From the NCBI RefSeq assembly GCF_030272615.1, contig NC_081411.1, positions 827,814,897-827,878,896 on the forward strand: a stretch of DNA of 64,000 nt, given 5' to 3'. Made by a program: the position numbers and the translations under genes. Below are positions 11,154-24,192 of the stretch, piece by piece. Numbering within the stretch: position 1 is the stretch's first letter; each line of letters starts with the position of its first letter. The notes beneath the pieces were generated by a model. It saw only the letters and a list, made by a program, of their open reading frames with translations. It had not been told where the DNA came from and made no database searches. This stretch comes from Cryptomeria japonica. Lineage: Eukaryota; Streptophyta; Pinopsida; Cupressales; Cupressaceae.

Positions 11154-12919
11154 AAGATTAATTATCAAAATTTTAAATGGTAAATTACTGATTCAAATCA
11201 CACCCAATACAATACAAAAAATTATTCATACTTGGTCATGAATTTGGACCATAACAGTCATTTTCATACTTGGTCCACATTTAAATTTAAATGAATGCTA
11301 TTGCTTCCAAAAACACTGCAATTACATCAAAAATTTCTCAATAAATGACAGGCAAGGCCATATCACCATCTCTAGTAATTTTCAATAGAGTATTTTCATA
11401 CTAAAGTCATCACCACAATGACTTTCTACCATGAGGAGTCATTTCTTTACCTTCAACCATTTTTTAATATAAGGGAGGGACAATGATTTGCTTTATATTT
11501 TTACCCTCTAGCCTTTTTCCCAATTGACAAAGCCTTTGGTTAGTGTAATCTACAAGCCTTCCTTGTTGCACAAGTGTTATTAAAATGGTATTAATACAAT
11601 TTTTACTAATTTTAAGTAATTGGGGCCTTCCACAGTGGAACAGTCCCTCGCACATAAAGCACACAAACACCTCTAAGTGTTGTTTTAGTATGGAGGAGGC
11701 ACAATGGACTTTTAGAAAATCAACTACTTTGGGTTTTTTTACCCTCTAGCCGCTTTCCCAAACATTTTTTCATAATGGAGGATAAACATTGATCGTTTAG
11801 AAAATCCATGGCTTGGAGAATTTTACCCTCAAGCCACTTTCCCAATTGGTAAAGTCTTTGGTGAGTTGTATTTTTTATAAGCCTTCTTTGTTTCTCAATT
11901 ATGTTGGTGAGCAAGCCTCGCTTTTTGTACAATCACTACGGAGATTATTGCTACCATAAGTTTTGTTAATCACAACTACTTGGCCCTTTCTAGCATATAG
12001 TATGACTTGGTATTTTTTTAAAATGGATTTGACCAACTTGACTATTCCACGAGGAAGCAGTTACAAAGCAAGGTGGGCCACAAAGCACACAAGCACTTCA
12101 TCATCTTCTATTAATTCATCTAAATTGTACAGGGATAATGAACATTGAATATAATTATATAAATTTCCAACATATGGGGGAGGACTGGGATGTACTTTAC
12201 TCTCTAAAAGTTAAAAGGTATAAGGTTTTCACTTTTCAGTCACTGATATTAGAAAACAAGATTCTGGAAAAAAATCTGTACATGTTTTTAATTGCTAATA
12301 GATGTAATGATGAAAATGATAACAGAGAAATGAAAAGAAGACATTAAAAAATTAACATTTATAACCCAGCTTGCTAACAAGGCATAAAACCGTTTTAAAT
12401 TCCTGAAATTGATTCATAGAACCTGTAACTATCAATGGATTGGCAGCTCATGGGCATTGTAGAAGAAACCAACTCAAAATGATTTTCATTCCATCAGCTA
12501 TATGTAATTTGAAATCTCTTTTAGTTGTTTATTGCTGCTTTTTCTGTGGGCAGCCCATGCTTTAGAAAAGAAGCAGATGATTTGTTGCATGCTGCATATT
12601 GCAAATATGGCTGTACTTTACTGCTTGCATCACCATGCAGTGCATATGTGTGGATGTTAGAATTTTTAAAATTCGTCATTCTTACCACTCTCTTCTATGC
12701 TTTGTCTTTGATCATTTAGTTCCCATGTATTTTTGAATAATTTTATAAGCTCAATCTTACTTCATTTTATTATATTACAATTTTTTAAAGTAAAATAGGT
12801 TATTACTTATTTCTTATATTTGAAGTTCTAAAGTTTGTATATGTAGTGTTTTCAACATTCCTTATATATAGTTCTTTGTGTTATATTTATAATAAAATAT
12901 GTAAAGAAATTAGAATAAA
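11154..12919. other. No gene seen; three degenerate copies of a ~75-bp repeat
   Basis: A unit reading TTTTACCCTCTAGCC followed by TTTCCCAATTG and AAAG(C/T)CTTTGG occurs at about 11509, 11739 and 11820, each diverged. On the reverse strand it gives the similar short peptides QLGKRLEGK and QLGKWLEGK in broken frames. This could be a decayed retroelement coding repeat, but no family is recognised. The rest is AT-rich DNA. Confidence 0.35.
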
Positions 12920-13051
12920 AATACCAATGTTGAATCAAAAGCTGTTTCTGGATTAAATTGTGTGCAAGATTCTTGCACACAATTTAATCCAGAAACAGCT
13001 TTTGATTCATTCTATGGATTGTGGAAATCTCTTATCATTAATACCAATGTT
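12920..13051. repeat. 79-bp near-perfect palindrome flanked by 12-bp direct repeats
   Basis: Arms 12931-12969 and 12971-13009 are exact 39-base reverse complements around a single T at 12970. The same 12 bases, AATACCAATGTT, occur at 12920-12931 and 13040-13051, suggesting a target duplication around a fold-back insertion of about 108 bp. A transcript from either strand would form a fully paired hairpin. Possible identities are a foldback/MITE element or a young small-RNA hairpin locus. Confidence 0.85.
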
Positions 13052-16000
13052 ATTTCATATTTTCAAGATTACTCAGACTATTAAAATTTAAGTCTAATTA
13101 AGTCTACTTGACTTTTGAGATTTATGGTGTTTATTGTTACATGATTTTATAAACTTCACGAATAAAATATAGTTTTATTTTATTTATGCATATATATTAT
13201 GGTTAAGTTGTTTATTTATTTTTTATTTTTTTTATTTTATTATTTTTTGTTGGAATACTCCAAAGCTATATTGGGTCCCCAAGAAATCACCAAGGTAAGT
13301 TAGTAGAAAATTTATTTTGACTATTATATATTGACTGGTTTAAATTTATATTATTATATGCATTTTTCCATTTAAAAAATAACTAATTAATACAATATGA
13401 TATGACAAGACCACTTCTAAAAAGATAGAGCCATTAATTTAATAATTTATAGAAACCCGAGGCAGAACTACTAAATGAAATGATTAGTTACTGATTTTAT
13501 TGAATTTTTTGCTTGATAATTGGGAATAGAAGTCCACCTCATCTCGATTGGGCTAGCCCAGTGGAGATTGAACCTAGTACAGCAAGCACCCATTACCATT
13601 CAGTCTGGTTCTGACAATCAAATAACTATATTTAATTCAATAATATTCATACTAGTTTTAACATCAAAATAGTCTGATACAAGTGATAGTTAAATAGGTC
13701 AAGGGACAACTATTAACCAAAAAATGTCAAATGTTTAACTATTATACAAGTCAGAGTCTAACTATGAGAGTTTTCTTAGTCCAAAAGTAGTGCATCGTCA
13801 TCATTATTTGTCTTTATATCCCCCTCATCAAACTCTTCCTGATGCTGCCAAGGGTGGAAGATCCACCACCACCAAGGACCGTCACTGTACATAATAAATG
13901 AAAGCAAATAAAAACATTAATTGAGGGAATATTTCAATAAAATTATAATTAAATTTTAATTGACATTAGCTCTGCAGATTCTATATATTAGGTCTGCAGA
14001 TCATACAATATGTTTACAATCTTAATAATCTGTAGGTTGATATTAGCTCCATCAATTATACATGTGTATGCTTTAAAAAAATCCATACTGATATTAACAT
14101 TTCAAATTTTACATTGTGTACCCAACTCAGAAAGTTAACTCTGTTTGCACAATGTATATGTGCCACAGAAAATTAACTTATGGTTTCTACTTTCTTCAAT
14201 GTGTATGGTAATTTTTTTTTACATTGATATCATACTACAGATTTTACATATTCTCAAGCATTGATGTCAGAATAAACAATTTTTGCATAATCCACATCAT
14301 GTGGATTCTATATCAACCAATATTGTTGGCTTTTTATATGCATTTAATTTCACTTGATTTAAGTGTACTTGATATCATGATTGTTATCACAACAAGAGCA
14401 GTCATAAACAATCTTAAATTTACATCCTTGATATTTAATTTTTTCATAAACAATTTTTGCATAATCCACATCATGTGGATTCTATATCAACCAATATTGT
14501 TGGCTTTTTATATGCATTTAATTTCACTTGATTTAAGTGTACTTGATATCATGATTGTTATCAGAACAAGAGCAGTCATAAACAATCTTAAATTTACATC
14601 CTTAAAACCACAGGTCCACAAGTTGCTTCAATCACCATTTTGATGGAGCTGATCTTGCTGCCTGTTTCACAAGGGTGAAGGGGTGCGAGCCTATGATTGT
14701 GGCTTGGAACACCTATAGGGATTTTGATCTGTTTATAGAAGGAATTTATAAGAAATTACTCTTGCGTGCCACTGGAGAAATAAGCAGGCATGACATGTTG
14801 TAAGGGTGTACTTTGCAGAGGTTTTTAAAAGAAACTTAAGATTCTTGTAGAGTGTTTTCACAATGAAAAGGACAGGCTCAACATCACTCAAGGAAATGCT
14901 TGCTTAAGTGAAATTAAATGCAAAGTATGTGTGCAGGGTGTTTGACTAAGAAAGCTCTTAGCATGGTCGTAAATGGAGATCATATGGACAATTCATGTTT
15001 ATGTGGTTGTTGACAGAACAACATTGATTAGTCATGGGTGGCTGGGAATGATATGGTACAATCTATTTTTGCTTGCTTCTTCTCAGTAGTGAAGTCTATA
15101 ATCTGATACACATTTAAAAAATCCTCTTCAAGATGTCAAGAGATTGAGAAGGATGAACCTATAAGTATTGCATTATTGCTTGATTGCAACAGCGTTAACA
15201 TTTTATTTTGTTTCCCTGACATTTAAACTGCTAGTATTTAAACATTTGATGAAATCAACTAGTATAAGCACACAAATGACACCACTTTCCTGCTGACTAA
15301 AACAGAGACCAATAATCCAATGCAACCAAGATGTCAAATGAATAACAATTGGATTATTAACAACACACAATATTAGGAATCAAACACTTATACTGCATGC
15401 AAAGCTACAACTTACATGGATAGATATTGCCAACTTATATATTCTATAATATTTGTCAATACTAAAGTATATGCTATAATTACTGTGTACCTTAAAGTAC
15501 ACTATATAATGATTGAGTCAGAATCAGTGTAGTGGCTTCCAAAATGTTTTGTTAGCATTACAGAAAATTATGAGCTATTAACTTTGGAAATTTATGGGTT
15601 CACCGATTGATTAAACTGTCCCTGTAATGGATGCACATGATGATCTCCAAGTAGTTGAGCTGTTATCACAATTAATTGAGTAGATCCCGAAACATTCAGT
15701 TAACATTACAAAGAGGCTGAGCTATCATCAGATCTACAACATTTATGGATATGGATTTGTGAGCTGACAAACACATCAAATGAGACACAAATACCATGAT
15801 CTACATGATAAGTCACTGCCTTCAATTTAGAATATTAAAGCCATTAGTTGAATTATAGAGAGAAATAAACACTTACAAGATGTCATGCTATGAGTTGGGG
15901 AACCTTCACTATTTATGGTCTTGTTATTTTAAGTAGCAGTCTTTTCTTGATTCAAAAATTTCTTTAAGCTTTGTTGAATATGTGCCATCATTACTTTCAA

Positions 16001-18955
16001 AGGCATATTTATAATTGGCTCTGCAAGATGAGTTGTCACAAAATGACTTGCAGTATCATTCCGTCTCCTTGAATCTATTCAAGATGGCCATTGCAATGAC
16101 TTGGTATGTGTAATAGACCTTTCACTCTTTCATTATTTTCTTGCTTTTCTTTGCTTTATTTTGTTAACAGGTCTTTTTTCCCCTAGTACTACAATATTGT
16201 ATCAGTTGTATGTACCAGTCCCATTGAGCTTTTCTTGGTTATTTGTGGACATTTATAGAATTAGAGTTTCCTTTTTTCTCTCTTCCCCCTAAACTATTAT
16301 ATGTGTTCACCGACAAGCTGATGCAATTGTCTTAAACCAGTAATGGAGTTCTATTGTTGGCATTTTATGGAAGAGCTCTTGGGGGAATTGTTGGACCACG
16401 AATCATTCTTGTAGGTATGGCATCACTTATAATTAATCACCAAACTAGTTATTAACTTGCACCTCTCTCTAAATAATAAATGTGTTGTCTTGGGGCAAGC
16501 ACGCATCCTGTAAACTTCCACACGCTATTTGTGGCATGTCCAAGAAGGCATTTGATAATTCATACCACTGTCTCAAGAATGGAAGCAAACATATTATGAA
16601 GCTTGGTAATAAAGGAGCCATAACTTGGATACTGGTATTTCCAAAGTACAAAAAAATTATGTGTCATTAGGTCGATTAGAAAATTGTCTGTCCATATTTT
16701 CTTTATATCCATTTAATGAGCATATGGTATTCAGTTTTATTGTCTTAGCCAATCCCTACTTTGTGTATTTGTTTAAGTTTCTTAGATTGTATTTGAGGCA
16801 CAAACATATAAACTAAGCTCATGGAAGATTGTGGCTTCAACATCTTCATTTGACCATGTTCACATCTTTGTTTATAACTTTATAATATCACTATTGTGAT
16901 GGGTGGTATTATGATTAATTATTATTAATGTCATTATTAAGACCAAATTAATGACTCATCATATTGTCAGAACTTAAATATCATTGCTAAGATGAGTAAC
17001 GACTCATTATATTATGTAGACCTTTGTCCACATATTCTGACATTGATTCACATGTCTTTGGAGATTTAGGTAACTTGTTGCGGCTTTAAATTATGAAAGC
17101 TTTGAATCCTTCTCTTCCCATCAAATACCCAAGGAGACCTTTCTTATCCTCAAGATTTGGAAAGGCACCAAGACTCATAAGAGAACATTTTTCCAAATAT
17201 CTTCTTGGGTGTTGCAAATGGTTTGAACCACTCTAATGGGAGAGTTCTATCACCTTCCATGGTGTCCTAGTTAAATTAATCAAAACATCACATGAAATCT
17301 ATAGGTGCCCAATAAAAAAATAAATACAGAAGCAAAAATAACCATGGATGCTGGGAGACACAGATGCGTCCCTGGTATTGGCTCTGTCTCCGGAAATGTC
17401 TTGACACATAGGGTGCTTTTGGCTGCCATCTCTGAAGTCTTTCAACTAGAAATTGACATCTCTCGCCAAAAAGCTTAGGGCAAAACACAGTAAAAGGCAA
17501 AAAAGTAAGGCAAATAAATAAAATAAGCCTGCAGCAAGGCAAAGTTGAAGGGAAATAAAGAAACCATGCCACAGGAAGACAAAAATCCATTCAAAGTTAT
17601 AGTGATCGGAACTATTGACAGAGTAGACTTTTTAAGAGGGACATAAACAGTTGTATGACTGATTTCCCGTCATTGTAATGGTCTAAACAGAAAGTGCCTT
17701 TACAATTTAGTCGACAATATTGAGTGTGCTCAACACCTATATTACCTTGCTTTCACTGAACCATTTAAATTGGCTGTGGTACCAACAGTATAAGCAATTT
17801 TAATTTCAATTTTTGTTCAATTTTAAAGTTAATGTGAAAATTTGCCACTGTTCTTGTTTTCAAAGTTCTCTGTCATGATATTTTCTGGAAATAATTAGAT
17901 TATATTAAAAAAAATTGCGTCTCCAAGTACCACTAGCTCCTATTTTTGAAAATTAGCCATACCGGTACCATTACCAGTCTTTGACATCTTCAAGAACCCC
18001 CGTCTCCTGGTAACCTTGAAAATAACAAATAATCTTATGTTATAAATCCCATTGATGATCAAATACAATTTAAAAGAACATTTAATAGATTTCATTGTTG
18101 TTTACTTCAATGCATCTTGTTTTTGTAGTAATTGGTAAATAATGGTATGTCCATTTCATTGAAACATAGTTACAAGATGAATATCTCTTGCACCGTATCT
18201 TTAGAAGCTACACAAATCTAACTCATTTTATTTTCCAACTATAGAATAACATTGGTTCCCAAACACTAAATACTTCAAAATTTTACCAACAGGCTCAAGT
18301 CCAAGAATATAGGAACAATTCGTAATCCAAAATATCTATTTGACGGAAGAGTTTGAAATTCAGACTCAACAACATGTTACTTAGCTAAAGTCCATGTATA
18401 CAATACTCTAGATAGCCAAAGATCTAAAGAATTACTTTGGACCTCAATTTTATCAAAGTTATTACCACCACATACTTCACTGGATGTTATTTTTAATGCT
18501 CATGCACATTTTGGGATTCCAAAGATATTGTCGTTTAATAATACTATTCAAAAAGCAACACAAGTGCATTGATGTTTAACTAAAATAATCTTTTAAATTG
18601 TTAGAGGTAGGGTTTGCTACATGGAAACAAATCAAGAAGCGACATTGTAAGTTCAATTGTAATAATTCATCTTGCTATCTTCCCTTCACTCTTTTATGGT
18701 AGATGGATATTGCTAAGCATGTGTGTCTGAATGTGAACCTATTGGCTTTGAACTTTGGTAATTGTTATTACTCAATTTTAATTGTATTCACAATTTAGTT
18801 TATGACCACAGATTGATATTCGAATTTGAAGCCTTAATTCTTTTTGATGATGTATTTTATAGTATTCTATTATGGGTTTTCCCAGTATTTCTTTATTATT
18901 TTTGCTCCACAAACAGTTCTTATTTGTTGCCTTGTTCTTTTATTTTTAATTACAG
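13052..18955. other. No exon or gene recognised upstream of SCAR
   Basis: Most of this 5.9 kb is AT-rich. Part of it must be the intron in front of the first visible SCAR exon, which begins at 18956 after TTTAATTACAG. I searched by eye for exons of the SCAR-homology domain and found none. About 13545-13615 reads, on the reverse strand, like the 3' half of a tRNA-derived SINE head (box-B-like GGTTCAATCTC). A tandem duplication lies at 14273-14607. A short sequence at about 16343-16415 could code a hydrophobic peptide between splice-like sites but cannot be assigned. Confidence 0.4.
14273..14607. repeat. 174-bp tandem duplication, two copies
   Basis: The sequence from about 14273 repeats with an exact period of 174 (TTTTGCATAATCC at 14281 and 14455) to about 14607. 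I see only one clear difference near the end of the copies (TTATCACAAC against TTATCAGAAC), so the duplication is young. It creates a 139-codon open frame made of a repeated peptide, which I take as a by-product. Each copy contains the palindrome CCACATCATGTGG. Confidence 0.85.
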
Positions 18956-21900
18956 AAAAAAGGACGGAGACGAAGGAATGGTGACACTGCAGATGTTACA
19001 CCTGTTAATGGCAGGTACTTTTCTTTTTGTGGTTTTGCTAAGGGCTGGGCAAGAAAGTAAACTCATTTATATTTGAAAATATGCTTTAGATTGGCTATAC
19101 AATGCCTTTATTCTGGATCTCAATATATTTTAATATACTCGAGGTTAATAGGGCACATTACTCAATTTGTTGACTACAGGCTAATGTAATGTTGATTTTT
19201 GCAATGTATATTAATTCAGGGTTAGATATTCATCTCTAGACCTTGATCATCCAAAGCGTGTGCCCAGCAGCACGGTGAATACATCAAATCAAAAGCTGAA
19301 GTCTAAAGAGATTGATAAATCTCCTCCCCTGAAACAGCAGATTGAAAGATATCATATGAAGGGTACATTAAATATTTCTTCACCTCAGAAAGATCAGCAT
19401 AGGCACAAAGAATTTTTAGTTGGGTTTGACAAAAAGTTGAACTCAAAGCATTTGAATGCATCTCCTGTTCAGGATCAAGTAATAGACAAGTATTATGTGG
19501 AAGCTCCTTACAATAAATCTTTTTCTAATGAGGATGCCCAAGAATCATCTTCTCGTGTGTGGGAAGAAAAACCTGCAGATAGAGTTGTTAACAGTGTAAA
19601 GTTGGGGAATGATCTTACCATGGTTTCCTCTACAGAGTCTTGGTCACCAAGGAATGTTGCAGAAGGAATATCTCAGAACATAATTGGAGCAGAGCAGAAG
19701 GATGTTTTGGTTCATGATGAAAGAAGACCCGACATTCAGGTGGTTGAAAATGAGAATGATGATGTAGCCAGTGAAGCTGAGAATTATATGGATGCTCTTG
19801 CTACCATGGAATCTGAAACAGAGACAGATTCTGAGACCAAAACAAAACAAGAGGTTGATTTTGACATAAATTCAGAACATAAAGAAAGTGGCAGAGAATT
19901 AAGTGAGAGGCATGCTCAGTATTCTGAATTTGCTAATGCTGAAGCTACTGCATTCTACAATTGTGACTCATCAGATGAATCTTCGAAAGTAGAAACGTTG
20001 TCAGAATTTTTCTACAAACCTGCAGATATTTCTTTAAGTGCAGAATCAATGTTAAACACTGTGAATGCCACATCAGAATGTGATTCTGCAACTGTGGACA
20101 TAAACAGGAGGCTTGATTCTGGACCTTTATCTCTTACAACATCGAAAGAAGATTCAGCTTATGCTTTTGATAATGGAAGTTCATTGTTCTCTGAAACTTG
20201 TAAGAATGTACAAGTACCTTTAGATGAGAAGGTGCATGAGTTGCATGCTCAGTGTTCAGTATTTACTGATGCTGAAGATCATGCCTTGAACAATTGTGAC
20301 TCATTAGATAAGTCTTCAGATATAGAAAATTCATTGGGGTTTTTCAATAGCAAGCCCACAGATGTTTCTTCAAATGTCGAATCAATGCCATACACACTGA
20401 ACAACACATCAGAATGTACTTCTGCAAATGTGGACCAGAACAGAAGGCTCTACACTGAACATTTATCTGTTGGAATGTCCAAGGACTTGGATTCTTCTTT
20501 TGATAATGAAATTCCAATTCACATAGAAGCTCTTGAGAATGGCCAAGAAGCTCTTAAGAACAACCAAATACTTTTGGATGAGAAGATACAGATGGAGGCC
20601 GATGTAACTTCAGAAGAGGGGATGCTCAATGGTAGTGATGTGCCACCTGTTGTTGATGCTGCATCTACTATAGTTGATGGCAATGTTGGGATCGATGAGT
20701 TTGAAAATGAAGAATTGTCTTCAGCATTTCAAAATAAAGATGGAACAGGTGCTTTCACAAATTCTGCAGCTATTGCTGGAATTGACAATGCAGAAGTGTC
20801 CTTCAGATTCCCGACTTTTGAATCATCTCTTCTCAGCAATGAAGAATTGCAAATTCTACACAAGGAACCAGCTGCAAATTCTGAATGCTTTGAGGGCATA
20901 GAGTCTGGTGGTGATCTGCAAACATCATCTCCCGAGGTGCGTAAAGATGAGGATTATGGTAATTATCATAGCTTTTCTAATTCTAATATAAAAGAGTCAG
21001 TTGATAACTCTGAGCTGGCTGGCAGCATTGAGAATGTCGTAATGCAAGATAACCAAATATACATTGATTTGGAAGCCAATGATGAGGAAAATGAAATGCT
21101 TGAATCCATAAAGAATGATTCTTCTGATACTCAATATGTCCAATTGCCAAGTGGATCCTCATCTCCTGAGTTGGTTGGGCAAATCTCTGCTGAATCTGAT
21201 TTAAATATTGAATTTGGTGAATATTCAGCTGAAAGCAAACCTCAAGATTCTTTAAATGATGAATATATTGCACCTGGCATGGATTCTGACTTTACAGACG
21301 AACAAGGCTGTCCAGATATGCCTCTTCATCATGTTCCATCTGTCATGCAAGCAATAGTTGCAGGTGAACTTGAAGAACCTACAGAATATGCATTTGAAAA
21401 AGAGTCTCCAAAGTCAGTTGGAGGATTCCAAGACAGTGATCTGGCACAATCTGAAAGCAATGAATCAAAACTATATGCAAGATCTCATGACATCCCTCCT
21501 CAGTCAAATGTGCTTGATGGTTACCAAGGCAATCAGATAATCGAGAACTATTCAAGCAATGGATCAATTATAGAGGACTCAATTGCTTGTTCGGGAGTTG
21601 ATCAGAGTGTCTCTTCTGATGGCACTGCGTTACTATTTAAAAATGTTGTGGATGATATTCCCATGAAGGAAGTGAATTTTCATTCAGAAGAGCCTGTGGC
21701 TGTTGATTCTGCTACTGTTAAATTCCCTTTCCTTGCTTGCGAGGCAGACAATGCTTGCAGAAAAGAGCTATCTAATGAATTTCCTCATGTTGAGACCTCC
21801 ATTAATAATGGAGTGCTTCCTGATGGCTCTCCACGTTTCAGATCTATGGAGCTTTGCAATGATGGTGGGACATATGAGAATGGGATAAACGTCAAGTCCA

Positions 21901-24192
21901 ACTCAAATCATAATCTCAGAGAACCTACTGAGTTATTCGGTTCCCCGCCTTCTGCAAACTCGTTTTCCAAGAAATCACATACAAGTTCTTCTCGTGCAGA
22001 AGCAGAAATGCAAATTCTTTATGCCATACCACCAGTTAAGCCTAATGCTATTACGTGTCATTCTAGATCTATCCAGAACAGCAGTGATGGTGTTTCATTC
22101 GAGAACAATGTTGACACTGAGATTAATGGCAATCCTCACCTTGTAGCTACTGAAGAATTCAGCTCATCAGTTTCTGCAAATTCATTTTCTGAGACGGTTT
22201 ATACAGGTTCTCTTCGTGCTGATCAAGACATGCATATTCTTCATGTCATACCACCGGTGAAGCCTGTTGGTGCTGAACCACATGCAGAGTCACCAAAAAA
22301 CTTACCCAAAGCAGTAGACTATGATAGTGAACTGCCTTCACCTTTCATACCACCGGTGAAGCCTGTTCGTGTTGAACCACATCCAGAGTCACCGAAAAAC
22401 TTACCCAAAACAGAAGTTTATGATAGTGAACTACCTTCCCCTCCTCTTGAGCATATAAAGATATCCTTCCCTCCTGGTTCTGATTCACCACTATCTATGT
22501 ATTCATTGACCAGTGACCGTGGTTCTGAATCCCCAAGTATTGAAAGACATCAGCCATCTGAGAGCAAAGCAGATAATCTATCTTCCTCTTTCCATTTATT
22601 ACCAGAACCTGCAATTCCATTGCATCAGGCAGATGCGAATCAAACCATTGGGATAATGGGTTCCTTGTCATCACATGGAAAAAGAAAGTCATTTGAAACT
22701 CTCTCAGATAAGATGCATATCTCACAAATGAGAGATACAGAAGGTGATTCCGAAGATGAAGGTTGGAAGGAATTTGGGAAATCATCACCAGAAGATTTTC
22801 ATGAGTTTTACAATCAGTCTCTAGAATCTACTGATGGACTTAAAGTCTTTTCTGGAAGAACTGCAGTTAGTGATGCGGACACCGGTTCACCAGGAGTTTT
22901 ATCAACAATATCTAGAACAAGCTCATTAAGTCCGGAGGAAACCAGGAATTCTTTGTTGAATCTCAAATATAGTAGTGCAGATGCAGGATCAAGTTTGTCA
23001 CACTCACGCAACATATCTCTGGGATCGTCTCCAAGGTCTCTTGCAATTAGTGAACCTCACTCCCCTGTTTCTGGTGAAGAGACATTTCACAGAAATCAAG
23101 ATTTATCTTGGAGCCATTCTCCTCCATTAGATACGAAGGCATCAGTGCAAACTTTCTCTACATTAGAGTCGAATTCAGAATGTAATTGGAATGACATGCC
23201 ACCACCTCCAGAAATTTGTCTCAAAAATGAAGATTTATCTAGGAGCCATTCTTCTGCATTTGAGTCCGGGGCATTAGATCAAACCTCCACCTTAGAACCC
23301 AATTCAGAATGTAACTTCCATCAGTTGCCACCACCTCCCCCTCTTCTTCCTTCGGAGAGGCAGATGATGAAGTCCCACCAAATGTCTTCGTTAACATTTT
23401 TAGGGGGTGAACCACCAACTCCACCTGCACTTCCTCCTCCATTAACAATGACCAGCTTGATTCAGGATCCTTCTCCAAGTTTGGTGCCTCCCATACAGAT
23501 GTCCTCTAATGACCAAAGGGATTCACTCATTGAGGCCATTGCTTCACATGACAAAGCCACGGTAGTTTTCTCATTTCTATAGCTCAAATTTATTCTGCAG
23601 TGTGTTTTCCTGTATGTATTTCAATCTTCAACTCCATTTTTTATGCTTATTTGCTTTGTAATGTCTTGCGCAGCTTAAGAAAGTTCCTAAAGATATTCAT
23701 TCTATAAGTACAAAATCTGTCGATGAAAGAGAAGAATTGCTGGAACAAATAAGAACTCGGGTGAGTAGATACGTCTTTCTACAAGGGTTTTAATTTTAAT
23801 TTTTTGATTTGTTTTCCTGTATGTATTGTTGGTTTCTAGCTATGACCTCTTACCTCATTCATTTTGATGGTGTGTGGTGGCTGATTTTTTCTATATATTT
23901 GCTTGAATATTAACCTTACACAAGGTTCATGTCAACTGGCAGTCATTCAATTTGAGACATACTTCTGTGGTGAAGCCAAATATTCCAAGGCCTGCAACAA
24001 ATATTAATGTGGCAGCAATCTTAGAAAAAGCGAATGCAATCCGGCAGGTAAGTTAGAGAACATTTGTGCCTTGTATTGCTAATCTTTAGTAATTGTTTTG
24101 TGGCACTCTTAACTAACTGGTCTTGTCAGTTTCAGGCATTTGCTGGAAGTGATGAAGATGATGAAGATGATGAAGATTGGAGTGATACTTAA
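18956..24192 (+). CDS. SCAR/WAVE family protein, 3' part of gene (five exons; SHD exons missing)
   Basis: Exons: 18956-19014, 19220-23561, 23674-23760, 23943-24047 and 24136-24192 (TAA 24190-24192), all joining in frame with GT/AG borders; 1549 residues are visible. SCAR/WAVE proteins sit in the plant SCAR-WAVE complex and activate ARP2/3-driven actin branching at membranes. The first exon (KKGRRRRNGD) matches the basic tail of the SCAR-homology domain. The giant exon is Ser/Asp/Glu-rich and disordered; it carries the plant SCAR motifs YMDALATMESETETD (around 19785-19830) and LEHIKISFPP (around 22446), then Pro runs (LPPPPPLLP). A WH2-like segment starts DSLIEAIASHDKAT, followed by EQIRTR-SFNLRHT, ILEKANAIRQ and an acidic tail ending DEDWSDT. 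The acceptor at 23943 was preferred over 23925 because it joins IRTR directly to SFNLR as in the family. The first exons (start codon, SHD) lie outside the window or were not recognised. The frame is intact over 4.3 kb, so the gene is probably functional. Confidence 0.93.

Noticed and set aside
14224-14643. 139-codon frame with a repeated hydrophobic peptide
   Set aside because: The repetition follows the 174-bp DNA duplication (a multiple of three), and AT-rich DNA gives hydrophobic residues by composition.
16343-16415. Possible exon coding NGVLLLAFYGRALGGIVGP between AACCAG and TGTAG|GTATGG
   Set aside because: A membrane-like peptide with plausible splice sites, but there are no neighbouring exons and I cannot assign a family; probably chance.
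17288-17590. 100-codon reverse-strand frame and GTCTCC/GGAGAC motifs
   Set aside because: The frame contains repeat-derived peptide and no domain. The motif pair is too weak to define an element end.
22495-23478. Antisense frames within the SCAR exon
   Set aside because: Shadows of the real coding frame; no independent evidence.
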